From positions 32,305 to 96,304 of the IMG/VR virus record IMGVR_UViG_3300029914_000011: DNA of 64,000 nucleotides, one strand, 5' to 3'. Source of the stretch: a virus. A program made the translations under genes and the position numbers. Below the pieces are notes generated by a model. The model worked only from the letters and a program-made list of their open reading frames with translations, ran no database searches and had not been told where the DNA came from. This document shows, one piece after another, positions 46,516 to 54,093 of the stretch. Within the stretch, counting starts at the first letter, position 1. Each line of letters starts with the position of its first letter.

Positions 46516-47117
46516 AACACGTAGCAGTTTATTTGCGAGTAAGTACAGAAGGATTAAAAGGTGGTAAAGAGCAGACCACTGGTTCTCAACGTTTAGAGAT
46601 TGAGATTTATCTTAAATCCAAAGGTATTACCGATTTTGTAGCGTATGAGGATTTAGGAATAAGCGGCACCAAGAAAGATCGCCCATCGCTAAAAAAATTG
46701 ATGACTGACTGTCGCCAAGGAAAAGTTTCTATGGTGGTATGCTACAAGATGGACCGCCTCTTCCGAAGTCTCCCCGATTTGCTAGAAACTTTAGCGGAAT
46801 TCACGAAACTAAGTATAGAGTTCGTAGCCTTGAAAGATGGGATCGATTTGTCCAATGCTACCGGTCGCCTTATGATGCAGATTCTTGGGGCATTCGCAGA
46901 ATTCGAGGCAAGCGTAACGAAGGAAAGGGTATTGTCAGGTCTGGCCAACGCCAAGGCTAAGGGCGTGAAACTGGGGCGTCCTATGAAGACTGGCCATGCG
47001 GTTGTGGATAAACTTAAGGGTGAAGGACATAGTGTTATAGAGATTTCAAATATTACGGGACTAAGTCGGCAGAGCATTTATAGGACTTTGAATAAGGAGA
47101 ATCGAAATGAAAACTAA
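46512..47117 (+). CDS. Serine recombinase (resolvase/invertase type)
   Basis: 201 residues, typical of small resolvases and DNA invertases, not large integrases. Catalytic Ser11 in YLRVST, the arginine motif KMDRLFRS (Asp81-Arg82, Arg85), the long E-helix (RLMMQILGAFAEFEASVTKE) and a C-terminal helix-turn-helix (VIEISNITGLSRQSIYRTL) are all present, so it looks active. It would recombine two short sites by double-strand exchange. The sequence is more GC-rich than its neighbours, suggesting transfer. No paired inverted sites were found around it. Confidence 0.95.
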   Translation: MKHVAVYLRVSTEGLKGGKEQTTGSQRLEIEIYLKSKGITDFVAYEDLGISGTKKDRPSLKKLMTDCRQGKVSMVVCYKMDRLFRSLPDLLETLAEFTKLSIEFVALKDGIDLSNATGRLMMQILGAFAEFEASVTKERVLSGLANAKAKGVKLGRPMKTGHAVVDKLKGEGHSVIEISNITGLSRQSIYRTLNKENRNEN

Positions 47118-47349
47118 ATCTGATGATCCAATAACAGGATTTGCATCCCCTAATCCACATGTAGGTGGTGGTAGCATTGGGTTAACCAAAAGAGAATATT
47201 TTGCAGTCATGGCCATGCAAGGTTTGGCGACGAGAGAACAGATCGACGCAAACAGAAATTGGAATGAGGGTCGCAAGGAAGAGTTATCCTTATATGCCGT
47301 AAAGATGGCCGATGCTCTTATTGCAGAACTTAATAAGGAGAAATTATGA
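47107..47349 (+). CDS. Conserved phage hypothetical protein
   Basis: 80 residues. GLTKREYFAVMAMQGLATRE and AVKMADALIAELNK are widely seen in small phage proteins of unknown function. Overlaps the recombinase end by 11 nt and the next gene by ATGA. Confidence 0.8.
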   Translation: MKTKSDDPITGFASPNPHVGGGSIGLTKREYFAVMAMQGLATREQIDANRNWNEGRKEELSLYAVKMADALIAELNKEKL

Positions 47350-47579
47350 AACTCACAAACGAAACCGATAAAGAACTGGAAGTTAAAGCAGATGAATATG
47401 CTGAAAATACTGAGTTAAACTATACTGATGAATTGTCGGAGGCCTTCAAAGCTGGAGCAGCTTACGGTGAAGCCAGGGCGTGGGAGAGTTTTTATTGGTT
47501 GATCGCAAGAGACTTCGGAAGCGGACCAATTAACCCGAATCATTTGCTAGAAGAAATTAAACGCCGAGGCATCCTATGA
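47346..47579 (+). CDS. Hypothetical protein
   Basis: 77 residues, acidic, helical; LSEAFKAGAAYGEARAWESF is a motif shared in style with other small proteins of this genome. Coupled by ATGA at both ends. Confidence 0.7.
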   Translation: MKLTNETDKELEVKADEYAENTELNYTDELSEAFKAGAAYGEARAWESFYWLIARDFGSGPINPNHLLEEIKRRGIL

Positions 47580-48481
47580 AAATCACAAACGAAAAGATTG
47601 AAGAGATACTAAGATTAATTAACGAGCTTAAGGGTGTCACGGATTTAGATTCAAATTATTACGATGTTTATTTTGGGCCAGATACGTACAAGCCATCTTT
47701 TAAAGATTTTGAAATGCTCTGCTTGGAAATTCTAGAACACCGCCGCCTCGCAACTCCGGGCGAGGATTTGGATAAGAGGATTGATGACGCTGCCATTCTT
47801 CACGGCATAGACGACATGGGAATTGTTGGCAAGGAAGATGTGCTCACACCATCGGGATTTAAAGTGGGAACAAGAGATGTGATTTACCCGCATGTGGAAT
47901 GCCGGACATCATTTAAAATTGGCGCTCATTTCGTAATCCCAATCATCAGGGCTGAGTCGAAGTCAGCTATAAACGCGCTGATGCAGGATTATGAATATAA
48001 AGTGGAAAACATTATATCGCTTCAACACGCGGCTGAAGAAATGGAAAAAACGTATAAAATCTCGGTTGATAAAAGAATAGAGCTTCAGCGCAGGATTGAT
48101 TCTTTATTGCGCACGCTCAGGAATATTTACACCTCTTACTGTCCATCAAATCCTTCAATGCTTATTGCAGAACAAAATAAATGGATATGTGGTCTAGCAA
48201 AAGATGCGGTACTTGATTATGAAGCAAGATCTTTAGTTGACGGTCAACCAGACCAATCTGAAATCGCAAGCTTGCAGGAGCAGGTGAAAATTTGCGAAGA
48301 TGCGCTTGAAAAGAATGTCGATTTAGTTCCTTTAGGCGAGCGCCGCGATTGTACAGGATGTGACTATGATGGTTATATTAACCAAAATCATCATCGGGAA
48401 TGCATTCATGTATCCTTATCTGAAGGCCTATCCAAACTCCACGCCCTCCGCGTTCAGGGTAAAGAGGGACGGAAGGAATGA
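47576..48481 (+). CDS. Hypothetical multi-domain protein
   Basis: 301 residues. Acidic N-terminal helical part, a beta-containing middle, a coiled coil (about 155-190) and a C-terminal CTGCDYDGYINQNHHREC motif that may bind zinc. Base composition is closer to that of the recombinase than to the 31-45 kb genes. No family recognised. Confidence 0.7.
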   Translation: MKITNEKIEEILRLINELKGVTDLDSNYYDVYFGPDTYKPSFKDFEMLCLEILEHRRLATPGEDLDKRIDDAAILHGIDDMGIVGKEDVLTPSGFKVGTRDVIYPHVECRTSFKIGAHFVIPIIRAESKSAINALMQDYEYKVENIISLQHAAEEMEKTYKISVDKRIELQRRIDSLLRTLRNIYTSYCPSNPSMLIAEQNKWICGLAKDAVLDYEARSLVDGQPDQSEIASLQEQVKICEDALEKNVDLVPLGERRDCTGCDYDGYINQNHHRECIHVSLSEGLSKLHALRVQGKEGRKE

Positions 48482-48834
48482 GTTTAGTTAAGGGAAGAAA
48501 TAATAAATTGAATTTAGGCGATAAAATAGAATTCACGGAAGAAATGGTTAAATTCTATGTGGAACATGTTAACGATTTCTTTTTAGCGCCAGGTGAGAAA
48601 GAGGTCGATAAGGAACATTATACCTTGATTGCTGGATTCTATCATGCTTTTCTTACAGGTAATCTCCCAAAAGGAAAAGTGACTGGATATGGCTCCAACG
48701 ATTCAGGACCTAAGCCCTGGAATGGCAAGAAGTGGGTTGATCTCAAAGACAAAAAGGTAGTCAGGGTAAAAGTAAAATTAAAGTATTCTGAATATGAGAC
48801 TTATGTTTCAGAAAGACATACAAGAAAGATTTAA
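48478..48834 (+). CDS. Hypothetical beta-rich protein
   Basis: 118 residues, ATGA-coupled. NNKLNLGDKIEFTEEMVKFY and basic C-terminal strands. Converges with the next minus-strand gene, overlapping by 4 nt at the stops. Confidence 0.7.
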   Translation: MSLVKGRNNKLNLGDKIEFTEEMVKFYVEHVNDFFLAPGEKEVDKEHYTLIAGFYHAFLTGNLPKGKVTGYGSNDSGPKPWNGKKWVDLKDKKVVRVKVKLKYSEYETYVSERHTRKI

Positions 48835-48998
48835 TAGTCCTCGTCGTCGTCTTCCTCTTCGTCATCTATTTTCCATAAAAGTGTTTCTGCCTCGATCATG
48901 GCTGACAGTTTTTCATAGATGTCTTGCTGAAGAGTTTCTTGATCGTCTTCATCGCCCTTTACTTTGATCGGGTTCAATATAATCTTTAGATATTTCAT
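48831..48998 (-). CDS. Small acidic protein
   Basis: 55 residues from ATG 48998 with GGAGAACTCT. Strongly acidic C-terminus (DDEEEDDDEDY). First minus-strand gene of the virion region; could be a DNA mimic or a charged partner, unproven. Confidence 0.65.
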   Translation of the reverse strand: MKYLKIILNPIKVKGDEDDQETLQQDIYEKLSAMIEAETLLWKIDDEEEDDDEDY

Positions 48999-49028
48999 AG
49001 AGTTCTCCTAAGTGCAAAACAAACATTA

Positions 49029-49529
49029 TCATTTATTTGGTTCTTTGTCAAACCCTGATTTACCAGATTCTAGGTTTTCTTCGAGTTTCTCCAATTCACC
49101 AAAACTCATCGAGCCGCTCTTAGGCTTCTGTATCTCTTTTTTCTTTATCTCGGCCTGAATAGTTTCTTGGGTAGGTCTTTTCTTCTTAGACAACCGTTGG
49201 ATTTCTTTATTGAGGACTGCATCTACCAAGTCTTCCATCTCTTCTTTGCTTATTGGAGAGTAACTTGGATCTTTTATCCTGTAAAGTTGTTCTAGGATCT
49301 CATTTAGTTCTTCATCAATGATTTTTGGGGAATACTGGATCTCGTAAAGATGCTGTAATACGAAAAGGGGATCGAGTTCTCTTTCTACAATGTGAAGTGG
49401 CGTATGGAATTTCTCGGAGTACTCCCTACAACGCATCCGATAAATAGATTCAGTTGTTGGATCTATAGCACGGGCAATAGCTTTCAACCTGCATATTTCA
49501 AATAGATCGTAGAAGGAATTCATTTTCAT
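49029..49529 (-). CDS. Conserved large-phage protein, possible tail assembly factor
   Basis: 166 residues. SFYDLFEICRLKAIARAI then REYSEKFHTPLHIVERELDP is a conserved start known to me from large phages, near structural genes. Helical, with a charged C-terminal tail. Its position would fit an assembly chaperone; no frameshift signal was seen. Confidence 0.65.
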   Translation of the reverse strand: MKMNSFYDLFEICRLKAIARAIDPTTESIYRMRCREYSEKFHTPLHIVERELDPLFVLQHLYEIQYSPKIIDEELNEILEQLYRIKDPSYSPISKEEMEDLVDAVLNKEIQRLSKKKRPTQETIQAEIKKKEIQKPKSGSMSFGELEKLEENLESGKSGFDKEPNK

Positions 49530-49931
49530 TTAAAAAGACAACGGTGGGGTAGTAATTTTAGGAATTGGCACAACTTCCCCAATTCCAAACACTGCAGAGT
49601 TTGTAGGGACTCCAGTTCCACCCACTCCAACCACAGGATTATAGGTGGGGACACTAGAGGCCGAAATATATCCGTCAGGATGTCCAATGGTTGAAACAGA
49701 TGCGCCATTAGATGGGTTACATCCAGAAGTAATAATCCATGGATTTATTCCTGGACCGGGATAGGGAGGTTGTTGAGTAGGATTATATGGTTCCTGAAAA
49801 GGATTTACCGGAGGATAGTAAACAGGAGCAACTTTAAGTCGTTCAACTTCACCCTTCAAAAAATTGATTAATTCATTTTGCAACTTGATAATTTGATTAA
49901 GATATTCAGTTTCTTTATTTTCAGTACTCAC
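49530..49931 (-). CDS. Proline-rich hypothetical protein
   Basis: 133 residues. N-terminal coiled coil (about 8-32), then a Pro/Tyr/Gly-rich tail. Abuts both neighbours. Possibly a virion linker or assembly protein. Confidence 0.65.
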   Translation of the reverse strand: MSTENKETEYLNQIIKLQNELINFLKGEVERLKVAPVYYPPVNPFQEPYNPTQQPPYPGPGINPWIITSGCNPSNGASVSTIGHPDGYISASSVPTYNPVVGVGGTGVPTNSAVFGIGEVVPIPKITTPPLSF

Positions 49932-49932
49932 A

Positions 49933-50385
49933 TTATTCCTCTCCCCTATTTTTCTTGTCGGCTAAGGCTTCGGCGCTTCTAATTGTGCTATCCAAAAGAG
50001 ATTCTTTCTCTTTCTGAAGTCTTTCTTGGAACATGGATTCAGCTATCATGGCTTTCTCAAGCACCATTACTATAATATTTAGGTCGGGAATATTTCCAGC
50101 ATAGCCAGAGTCTTGTAGGGTAGCAGTCCAGAATGGTGGAGATTTAATAATACGGTACTTTAATTCAACGAGAGCAAACGAAATATTCTTTTCTTTTTCA
50201 CTGGCGTATTCTGGAAGGTTACCAAGCAAGCTACGATACTCTCTACCGGCCTCCAACATCTGGGTAGGGGTTAGGTAGCATTTAAATTCAAACGCTCCAG
50301 AATAGGATCCTAGGACTTCTCCTTGGCTTAAGGGAAGAACCCATTTGGCGGTATTTCCAGTGATGAGAATTTCGTTGTTATCCAT
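49933..50385 (-). CDS. Hypothetical protein of the structural region
   Basis: 150 residues. Beta N-terminus (TAKWVLPLSQGEVLGSYSGA), then a helical C-terminus that is charged. In position and style it resembles tail assembly chaperone-like genes, but this is inference. Confidence 0.65.
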   Translation of the reverse strand: MDNNEILITGNTAKWVLPLSQGEVLGSYSGAFEFKCYLTPTQMLEAGREYRSLLGNLPEYASEKEKNISFALVELKYRIIKSPPFWTATLQDSGYAGNIPDLNIIVMVLEKAMIAESMFQERLQKEKESLLDSTIRSAEALADKKNRGEE

Positions 50386-50681
50386 ATTGAGCCTCTATCG
50401 TATTTATTGAAGACGGATTTGTGCTTTTTTTAGAAATGATTTCAATTTAATTTTTCCTCTATTAAATAACCATATAATTAACCAAGAAATAAACCTTCTA
50501 ATTCTCTAATTGTCGATCAGTCTTACTAGCCATATATCATATAAAATATTAGATATTTAATATATTATAATAAATAGTGAAAATAAATTATTATTACCAG
50601 GTTAAATAATTATAAAAATAAGAGATAGAAAAATTTTAAAAAAAATTGCTTTTAAATTTGCAATATGTTACCATACTAGGT
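50386..50681. other. Very AT-rich gene-free region
   Basis: About 300 nt, the most AT-rich stretch of the window, with runs such as TATTATAATAAATAG. It holds the plus promoter at 50646 and separates minus virion genes from the plus lysis-type cassette. A DNA-unwinding or bent promoter region is possible. No repeats as clear as at 31.9 kb. Confidence 0.6.
50646..50674 (+). promoter_or_regulatory. Sigma-70-type promoter
   Basis: TTGCTT (50646-50651), 17 nt, TACCAT (50669-50674). The ATG at 50682 is 7 nt further, so a leaderless mRNA is expected. Confidence 0.65.
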
Positions 50682-50957
50682 ATGTCAGATAAGTTGCCTG
50701 CAGGCTGTAATTGTTTTATCGTTCATTGTTGTGAACCCAATGTATTTAAGGGTGGCCACATGATTCGCCATAGGGATACCCTAGACATAGACTTAGCTAT
50801 CCTCAATGTTCATTGTGAGACCGACAGTTATATAAAATTAAAAGTGTTGTATTTCAATAGAAACTACCAACAGGTAGTGGATCTTAAATCTACAGTGGTT
50901 AAGATCAAGGCTTCAGATAAGCATAAGTGGAGCTTTGTTAAGAAACATCACTACTGA
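50682..50957 (+). CDS. Hypothetical protein, probably leaderless
   Basis: 91 residues from ATG 50682; a TTG start upstream falls in the promoter. Cys/His-rich N-terminus (GCNCFIVHCCEPN), then basic strands. No family recognised. Confidence 0.65.
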   Translation: MSDKLPAGCNCFIVHCCEPNVFKGGHMIRHRDTLDIDLAILNVHCETDSYIKLKVLYFNRNYQQVVDLKSTVVKIKASDKHKWSFVKKHHY

Positions 50958-50992
50958 TTTTAATAGTCGGTTATTAGATATAATAATGAGAA

Positions 50993-51364
50993 TTATTTTC
51001 CATCGATCAATTTTGTCAAAAGGCTCAAAATCCCCGTATGTTGAGTTTTAAGTTCATCTCTAAGATTGTCGATTTTTTCAGTTAAATTCTTGATTTCATT
51101 AGAATAAGATTCTTTTAAAAATCCAATATCTTTATAAATACTCTGCTTTTGAGTCTCTATTTCGGTTTCTAGTTTTTCAATTTTTTCTTCAAGTTCTACC
51201 TTAAACTTCTCAGTTTCACTACGGGCTTGAGAGAGAATGTCCTGTTTGTACTTCTCTTTTTTGTCGGCGGAATGCTTTATCCATTTTTTAACAGCGGTAT
51301 AGACACCACCGATGGCCGTGATGGCTCCTGCAGCGGCTTCAAGTGCTATATTAGGGTCAATCAT
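50993..51364 (-). CDS. Membrane-anchored coiled-coil protein
   Basis: 123 residues. A hydrophobic N-terminal segment (ALEAAAGAITAIGGVYTAV) followed by a long coiled coil to the C-terminus. Lies antisense between plus-strand lysis-type genes. Could be a lysis regulator or envelope protein; unknown. Confidence 0.7.
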   Translation of the reverse strand: MIDPNIALEAAAGAITAIGGVYTAVKKWIKHSADKKEKYKQDILSQARSETEKFKVELEEKIEKLETEIETQKQSIYKDIGFLKESYSNEIKNLTEKIDNLRDELKTQHTGILSLLTKLIDGK

Positions 51365-51435
51365 GGCAATTCCTCTCAGAATATAAGATTGGGACTAATT
51401 TTCCTATGATATATAGGGGTGAACAGGAGATTATT

Positions 51436-51708
51436 ATGCCACAGTGGCTTGCAGATTTTTTAGAAGTGTTTCAGGATGTCAACAAAACGAGCCTAATGAT
51501 AGGTTTGTTGATTTTAGCGTCTATTTTTCGCGTCAAAGGCTTTATTGATGGAGGCCAATTCGTTGAATTGATTAAAACTACCACCGTATCTTATTTTGGG
51601 ACCAATACAGTAATTCATTTTACTAGTATGGTTAAAGAAGCTATTGCTAGTAAGTCAGTCCCTAAAACTCCATCAGAAGTCGTAAAAGACATTGTGGAGG
51701 CTCAATGA
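51436..51708 (+). CDS. Holin-like membrane protein
   Basis: 90 residues from ATG 51436 after AGGAGATT. One clear membrane helix (SLMIGLLILASIFRVKGF) and a second weaker hydrophobic stretch. Size and place at the head of a cassette with a spanin-like pair suggest a holin, by inference. Confidence 0.55.
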   Translation: MPQWLADFLEVFQDVNKTSLMIGLLILASIFRVKGFIDGGQFVELIKTTTVSYFGTNTVIHFTSMVKEAIASKSVPKTPSEVVKDIVEAQ

Positions 51709-51935
51709 AACTAGTGATCGATAAACTTACCGAACACTTACGGAAAGACGAAGGATACTATTATGCTTGGCAAGCAAATATTGCTATGGCATTTTACGAT
51801 GAGTTTCGTCGCTCTAAGCCTAAGAATCTAACCCAGGTTCATAAAACTGCAAATGAGGCCGCTAAAAACTTTTTAGATATGCTAATCAATTTAAACGAAA
51901 ATTACGAGAAGTCAAAATATGTGGTTAAAGATTAA
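51705..51935 (+). CDS. Hypothetical helical protein of the lysis-type cassette
   Basis: 76 residues, ATGA overlap with the holin-like gene. Helical, no membrane segment. No family recognised; overlaps the next gene by 17 nt. Confidence 0.65.
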   Translation: MKLVIDKLTEHLRKDEGYYYAWQANIAMAFYDEFRRSKPKNLTQVHKTANEAAKNFLDMLINLNENYEKSKYVVKD

Positions 51936-52230
51936 AGCGTTCTTTGTTGCTGTTGGAAGTGATTTCGCGGATACCTGGAAAAGGATCAAAGTCCTCGTAT
52001 TTGCTATTGCTGGACTTATTGTTTACCTAGAATTCAGTAGGATCAAGGACGCTATCATTGCTTATAATGGGAAGAAAGAAATCGATTCTACCCAAAAACA
52101 AGATGACAAAACACAAGTTCAGGAGGATGCTAATAATAAACAGGCTGATGCCTTAGTCACTCAAGCGAACGCTCTACCCTCTCAAGAACAGCCGGTCACT
52201 GAAGACTGGAACACAAAGGAAAAACCATGA
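51919..52230 (+). CDS. Membrane protein with periplasmic tail, spanin-like
   Basis: 103 residues. One membrane helix (VLVFAIAGLIVYLEFS) and a long Gln/Asp/Lys-rich tail. With the exported partner next door it resembles an inner-membrane spanin, but this is architecture only. Confidence 0.55.
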   Translation: MWLKIKAFFVAVGSDFADTWKRIKVLVFAIAGLIVYLEFSRIKDAIIAYNGKKEIDSTQKQDDKTQVQEDANNKQADALVTQANALPSQEQPVTEDWNTKEKP

Positions 52231-52613
52231 AAAAATTAATTGCTTGTATTTTATTGTTTGTAAGTTCAGCAAATGCTTTTGCAGATTGTGACTGGTCAAC
52301 CATTAAGAAACTACCTGATGGTGGGTACGAATATACCCCAGCATTACATTTATGCGTAGGAAATTTAGTCCAAGACAATAAGACTAAAGATCTACAAATT
52401 GCAGATTTGAATCAGGCCATCACACTAAAAGACCTAGCCCTTAAAGAGTCAGACGATCGCGTGGTTTTATGGGAAAAAACTGCTGGGGATGAACTAGATC
52501 GATTGAATAAAATTTCTAATGACCAAAAACATAACGACTGGCTGTATTTTGGTTTAGGAGTAGCAACTACATTCTTAGCTGGATATGCAGCAGCTAAGTT
52601 GGCTGGGCGCTAA
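52227..52613 (+). CDS. Exported protein with C-terminal membrane helix
   Basis: 128 residues. Signal peptide (KKLIACILLFVSSANAFA), a periplasmic part with two Cys and a coiled coil, then a C-terminal hydrophobic helix (LYFGLGVATTFLAGYAAAKL). ATGA-coupled to the previous gene. Likely envelope or lysis factor. Confidence 0.7.
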   Translation: MKKLIACILLFVSSANAFADCDWSTIKKLPDGGYEYTPALHLCVGNLVQDNKTKDLQIADLNQAITLKDLALKESDDRVVLWEKTAGDELDRLNKISNDQKHNDWLYFGLGVATTFLAGYAAAKLAGR

Positions 52614-53115
52614 CAGGTTTGAATCCTTTACTAACGACAAAGTTGTAAACGTCCTTAGGTGTCATCGTAGATGGATCGAAAGTACCATCATTTATCTCTA
52701 CAAGAACATCCCCCACTAATTCCGAACATACAAAAGAACTCGCACTATAAAAAGGGTTCTTTACATTCTTACCGAAAAGCCTCATAAATAAAACCCAGGC
52801 AAATCCCACTACTTGGCCTACACCATAAGGTGAACCGCATTTATCGATAGCTCCCTGAACAACAGATTGTTTTGTTGAATCTGAAATTGGCACGACGAAC
52901 TCCGCATATATGTCTTCTAAGCCATCAAACATTGTATCGCCAATAAAGTTCACTTTTAAACCACTAGCCTGAAATACAATCCAGCGATCTGTATAGGTAT
53001 CGTAATATCTGACATAGGCATGCGAATAAGGCGACCAAGTAACTAGCCTGATTAACCAAGAAAACGGTTGGAATCCACCTTTAGGTCTAGAGAAACCAAT
53101 CGTAATAGAGTCCAT
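52594..53115 (-). CDS. Permuted NlpC/P60-like peptidase or amidase
   Basis: 173 residues from ATG 53115; a GTG 15 nt upstream is less likely. WSPYSHAYVRY supplies the His and SSFVCSELVGD the Cys of the circularly permuted papain-like fold (YiiX type). A virion or lysis enzyme cleaving peptidoglycan peptide or amide bonds is plausible. Its 3' end overlaps the convergent plus gene by 20 nt. Confidence 0.8.
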   Translation of the reverse strand: MDSITIGFSRPKGGFQPFSWLIRLVTWSPYSHAYVRYYDTYTDRWIVFQASGLKVNFIGDTMFDGLEDIYAEFVVPISDSTKQSVVQGAIDKCGSPYGVGQVVGFAWVLFMRLFGKNVKNPFYSASSFVCSELVGDVLVEINDGTFDPSTMTPKDVYNFVVSKGFKPVSAQPT

Positions 53116-53116
53116 A

Positions 53117-53617
53117 TTATGTTTCCCCACTTAAGTAGTTTTGCATTTGCGTAATATAAGAATTTAAAGTTTCTTGGGTTAACAATGCACTTGGTTGTAT
53201 AGATTGAATTACTGTTAATGCGGTTGTTATAGAACCAGACATTAATAAAGACTGAATTGAAGCTAATTGCTGAGAAATTTGAATTACTTGGGAAACATTT
53301 AGTCCAGCCGCTCTATTGGCAGCACCAAATTGAGCAATAATGCTTATACCGAAACTCATATCTTTTAAAATTTGGTTTATGTTTTGTTGCGTTTGTGGTA
53401 ATTCATTAACGTAAGAAGACATCAATGAATTTAATGTTGTTTGATCGTTAGATGAAAGGGCATCACTAAACCAAACCAATACAGACATAGATGGCCCACT
53501 ACCTTCTCTTTCTAAATAAGAAAGAGGTGTCGAAATAGAACTAGATTGTATACTTGCAACTAACAAGTCTGGGTAGTCTATTTGTTGAGTGAATGGGTAA
53601 CTAGTCATTGTAGGCAT
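53117..53617 (-). CDS. Hypothetical structural protein
   Basis: 166 residues, Gln/Ser/Leu-rich helices (VSQVIQISQQLASIQSLLMS). Overlaps the upstream structural gene by 1 nt. No family recognised; a tail-fibre accessory is possible. Confidence 0.65.
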   Translation of the reverse strand: MPTMTSYPFTQQIDYPDLLVASIQSSSISTPLSYLEREGSGPSMSVLVWFSDALSSNDQTTLNSLMSSYVNELPQTQQNINQILKDMSFGISIIAQFGAANRAAGLNVSQVIQISQQLASIQSLLMSGSITTALTVIQSIQPSALLTQETLNSYITQMQNYLSGET

Positions 53618-54093
53618 TATGCTAACCTCACTACATCAAAATTCAATCCTGTTACTGTAATAGTACCAGCGCTTGTAACGGCCTCGAGCGCAATTGCTTG
53701 ACTACCGTTTACAGTTACTAATTTGTTGGTAGAAATTGTCATATTTTGAAAAGCATTTAAAGCTCCAGTACCAGTAGGCATCGCTGTTCTCTTTGTGTCT
53801 GCCTGAGCAGTTCCACCTACATATATCTGAAAAGTTAAGATATTGCCGGCAGCACTTGAGGCAGTGATGTTACCGCTGGCGATAACCAAATAAGTGCCCG
53901 CTACAGGAGTTACTGTGGCACTTCCTATGACTCCGACCGTAGTTGTAACTGTTATTGCAGCAGAGCTGTTTACTTCGTTGTTGTAAAGGCCAAATGCAAG
54001 GTTACCACCGTTGTCAACCAACGGCGCACCAGAGTTAACCCCAGGAGCGTTGATGTACTGGCCTTGAAATAATATAGAACCGTTAACCGGCAT
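53617..54093 (-). CDS. Beta-rich virion protein
   Basis: 158 residues from ATG 54093, overlapping the upstream stop as TAATG. Thr/Val/Gly-rich strands with TVTPVAGTYLVIASGNITAS, resembling C1q/TNF-like jelly-roll fibre tips. Likely part of the host-binding appendage. Confidence 0.7.
   Translation of the reverse strand: MPVNGSILFQGQYINAPGVNSGAPLVDNGGNLAFGLYNNEVNSSAAITVTTTVGVIGSATVTPVAGTYLVIASGNITASSAAGNILTFQIYVGGTAQADTKRTAMPTGTGALNAFQNMTISTNKLVTVNGSQAIALEAVTSAGTITVTGLNFDVVRLA

Noticed and set aside
46512-47117. Large serine integrase of a temperate phage
   Set aside because: 201 residues with only a catalytic domain and a small HTH; the recombinase and zinc domains of integrases are missing, and no attP core was identified.
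49029-50385. Programmed frameshift between tail assembly chaperone genes
   Set aside because: The three genes abut in order without a slippery sequence that I can see, so a frameshift product cannot be supported.
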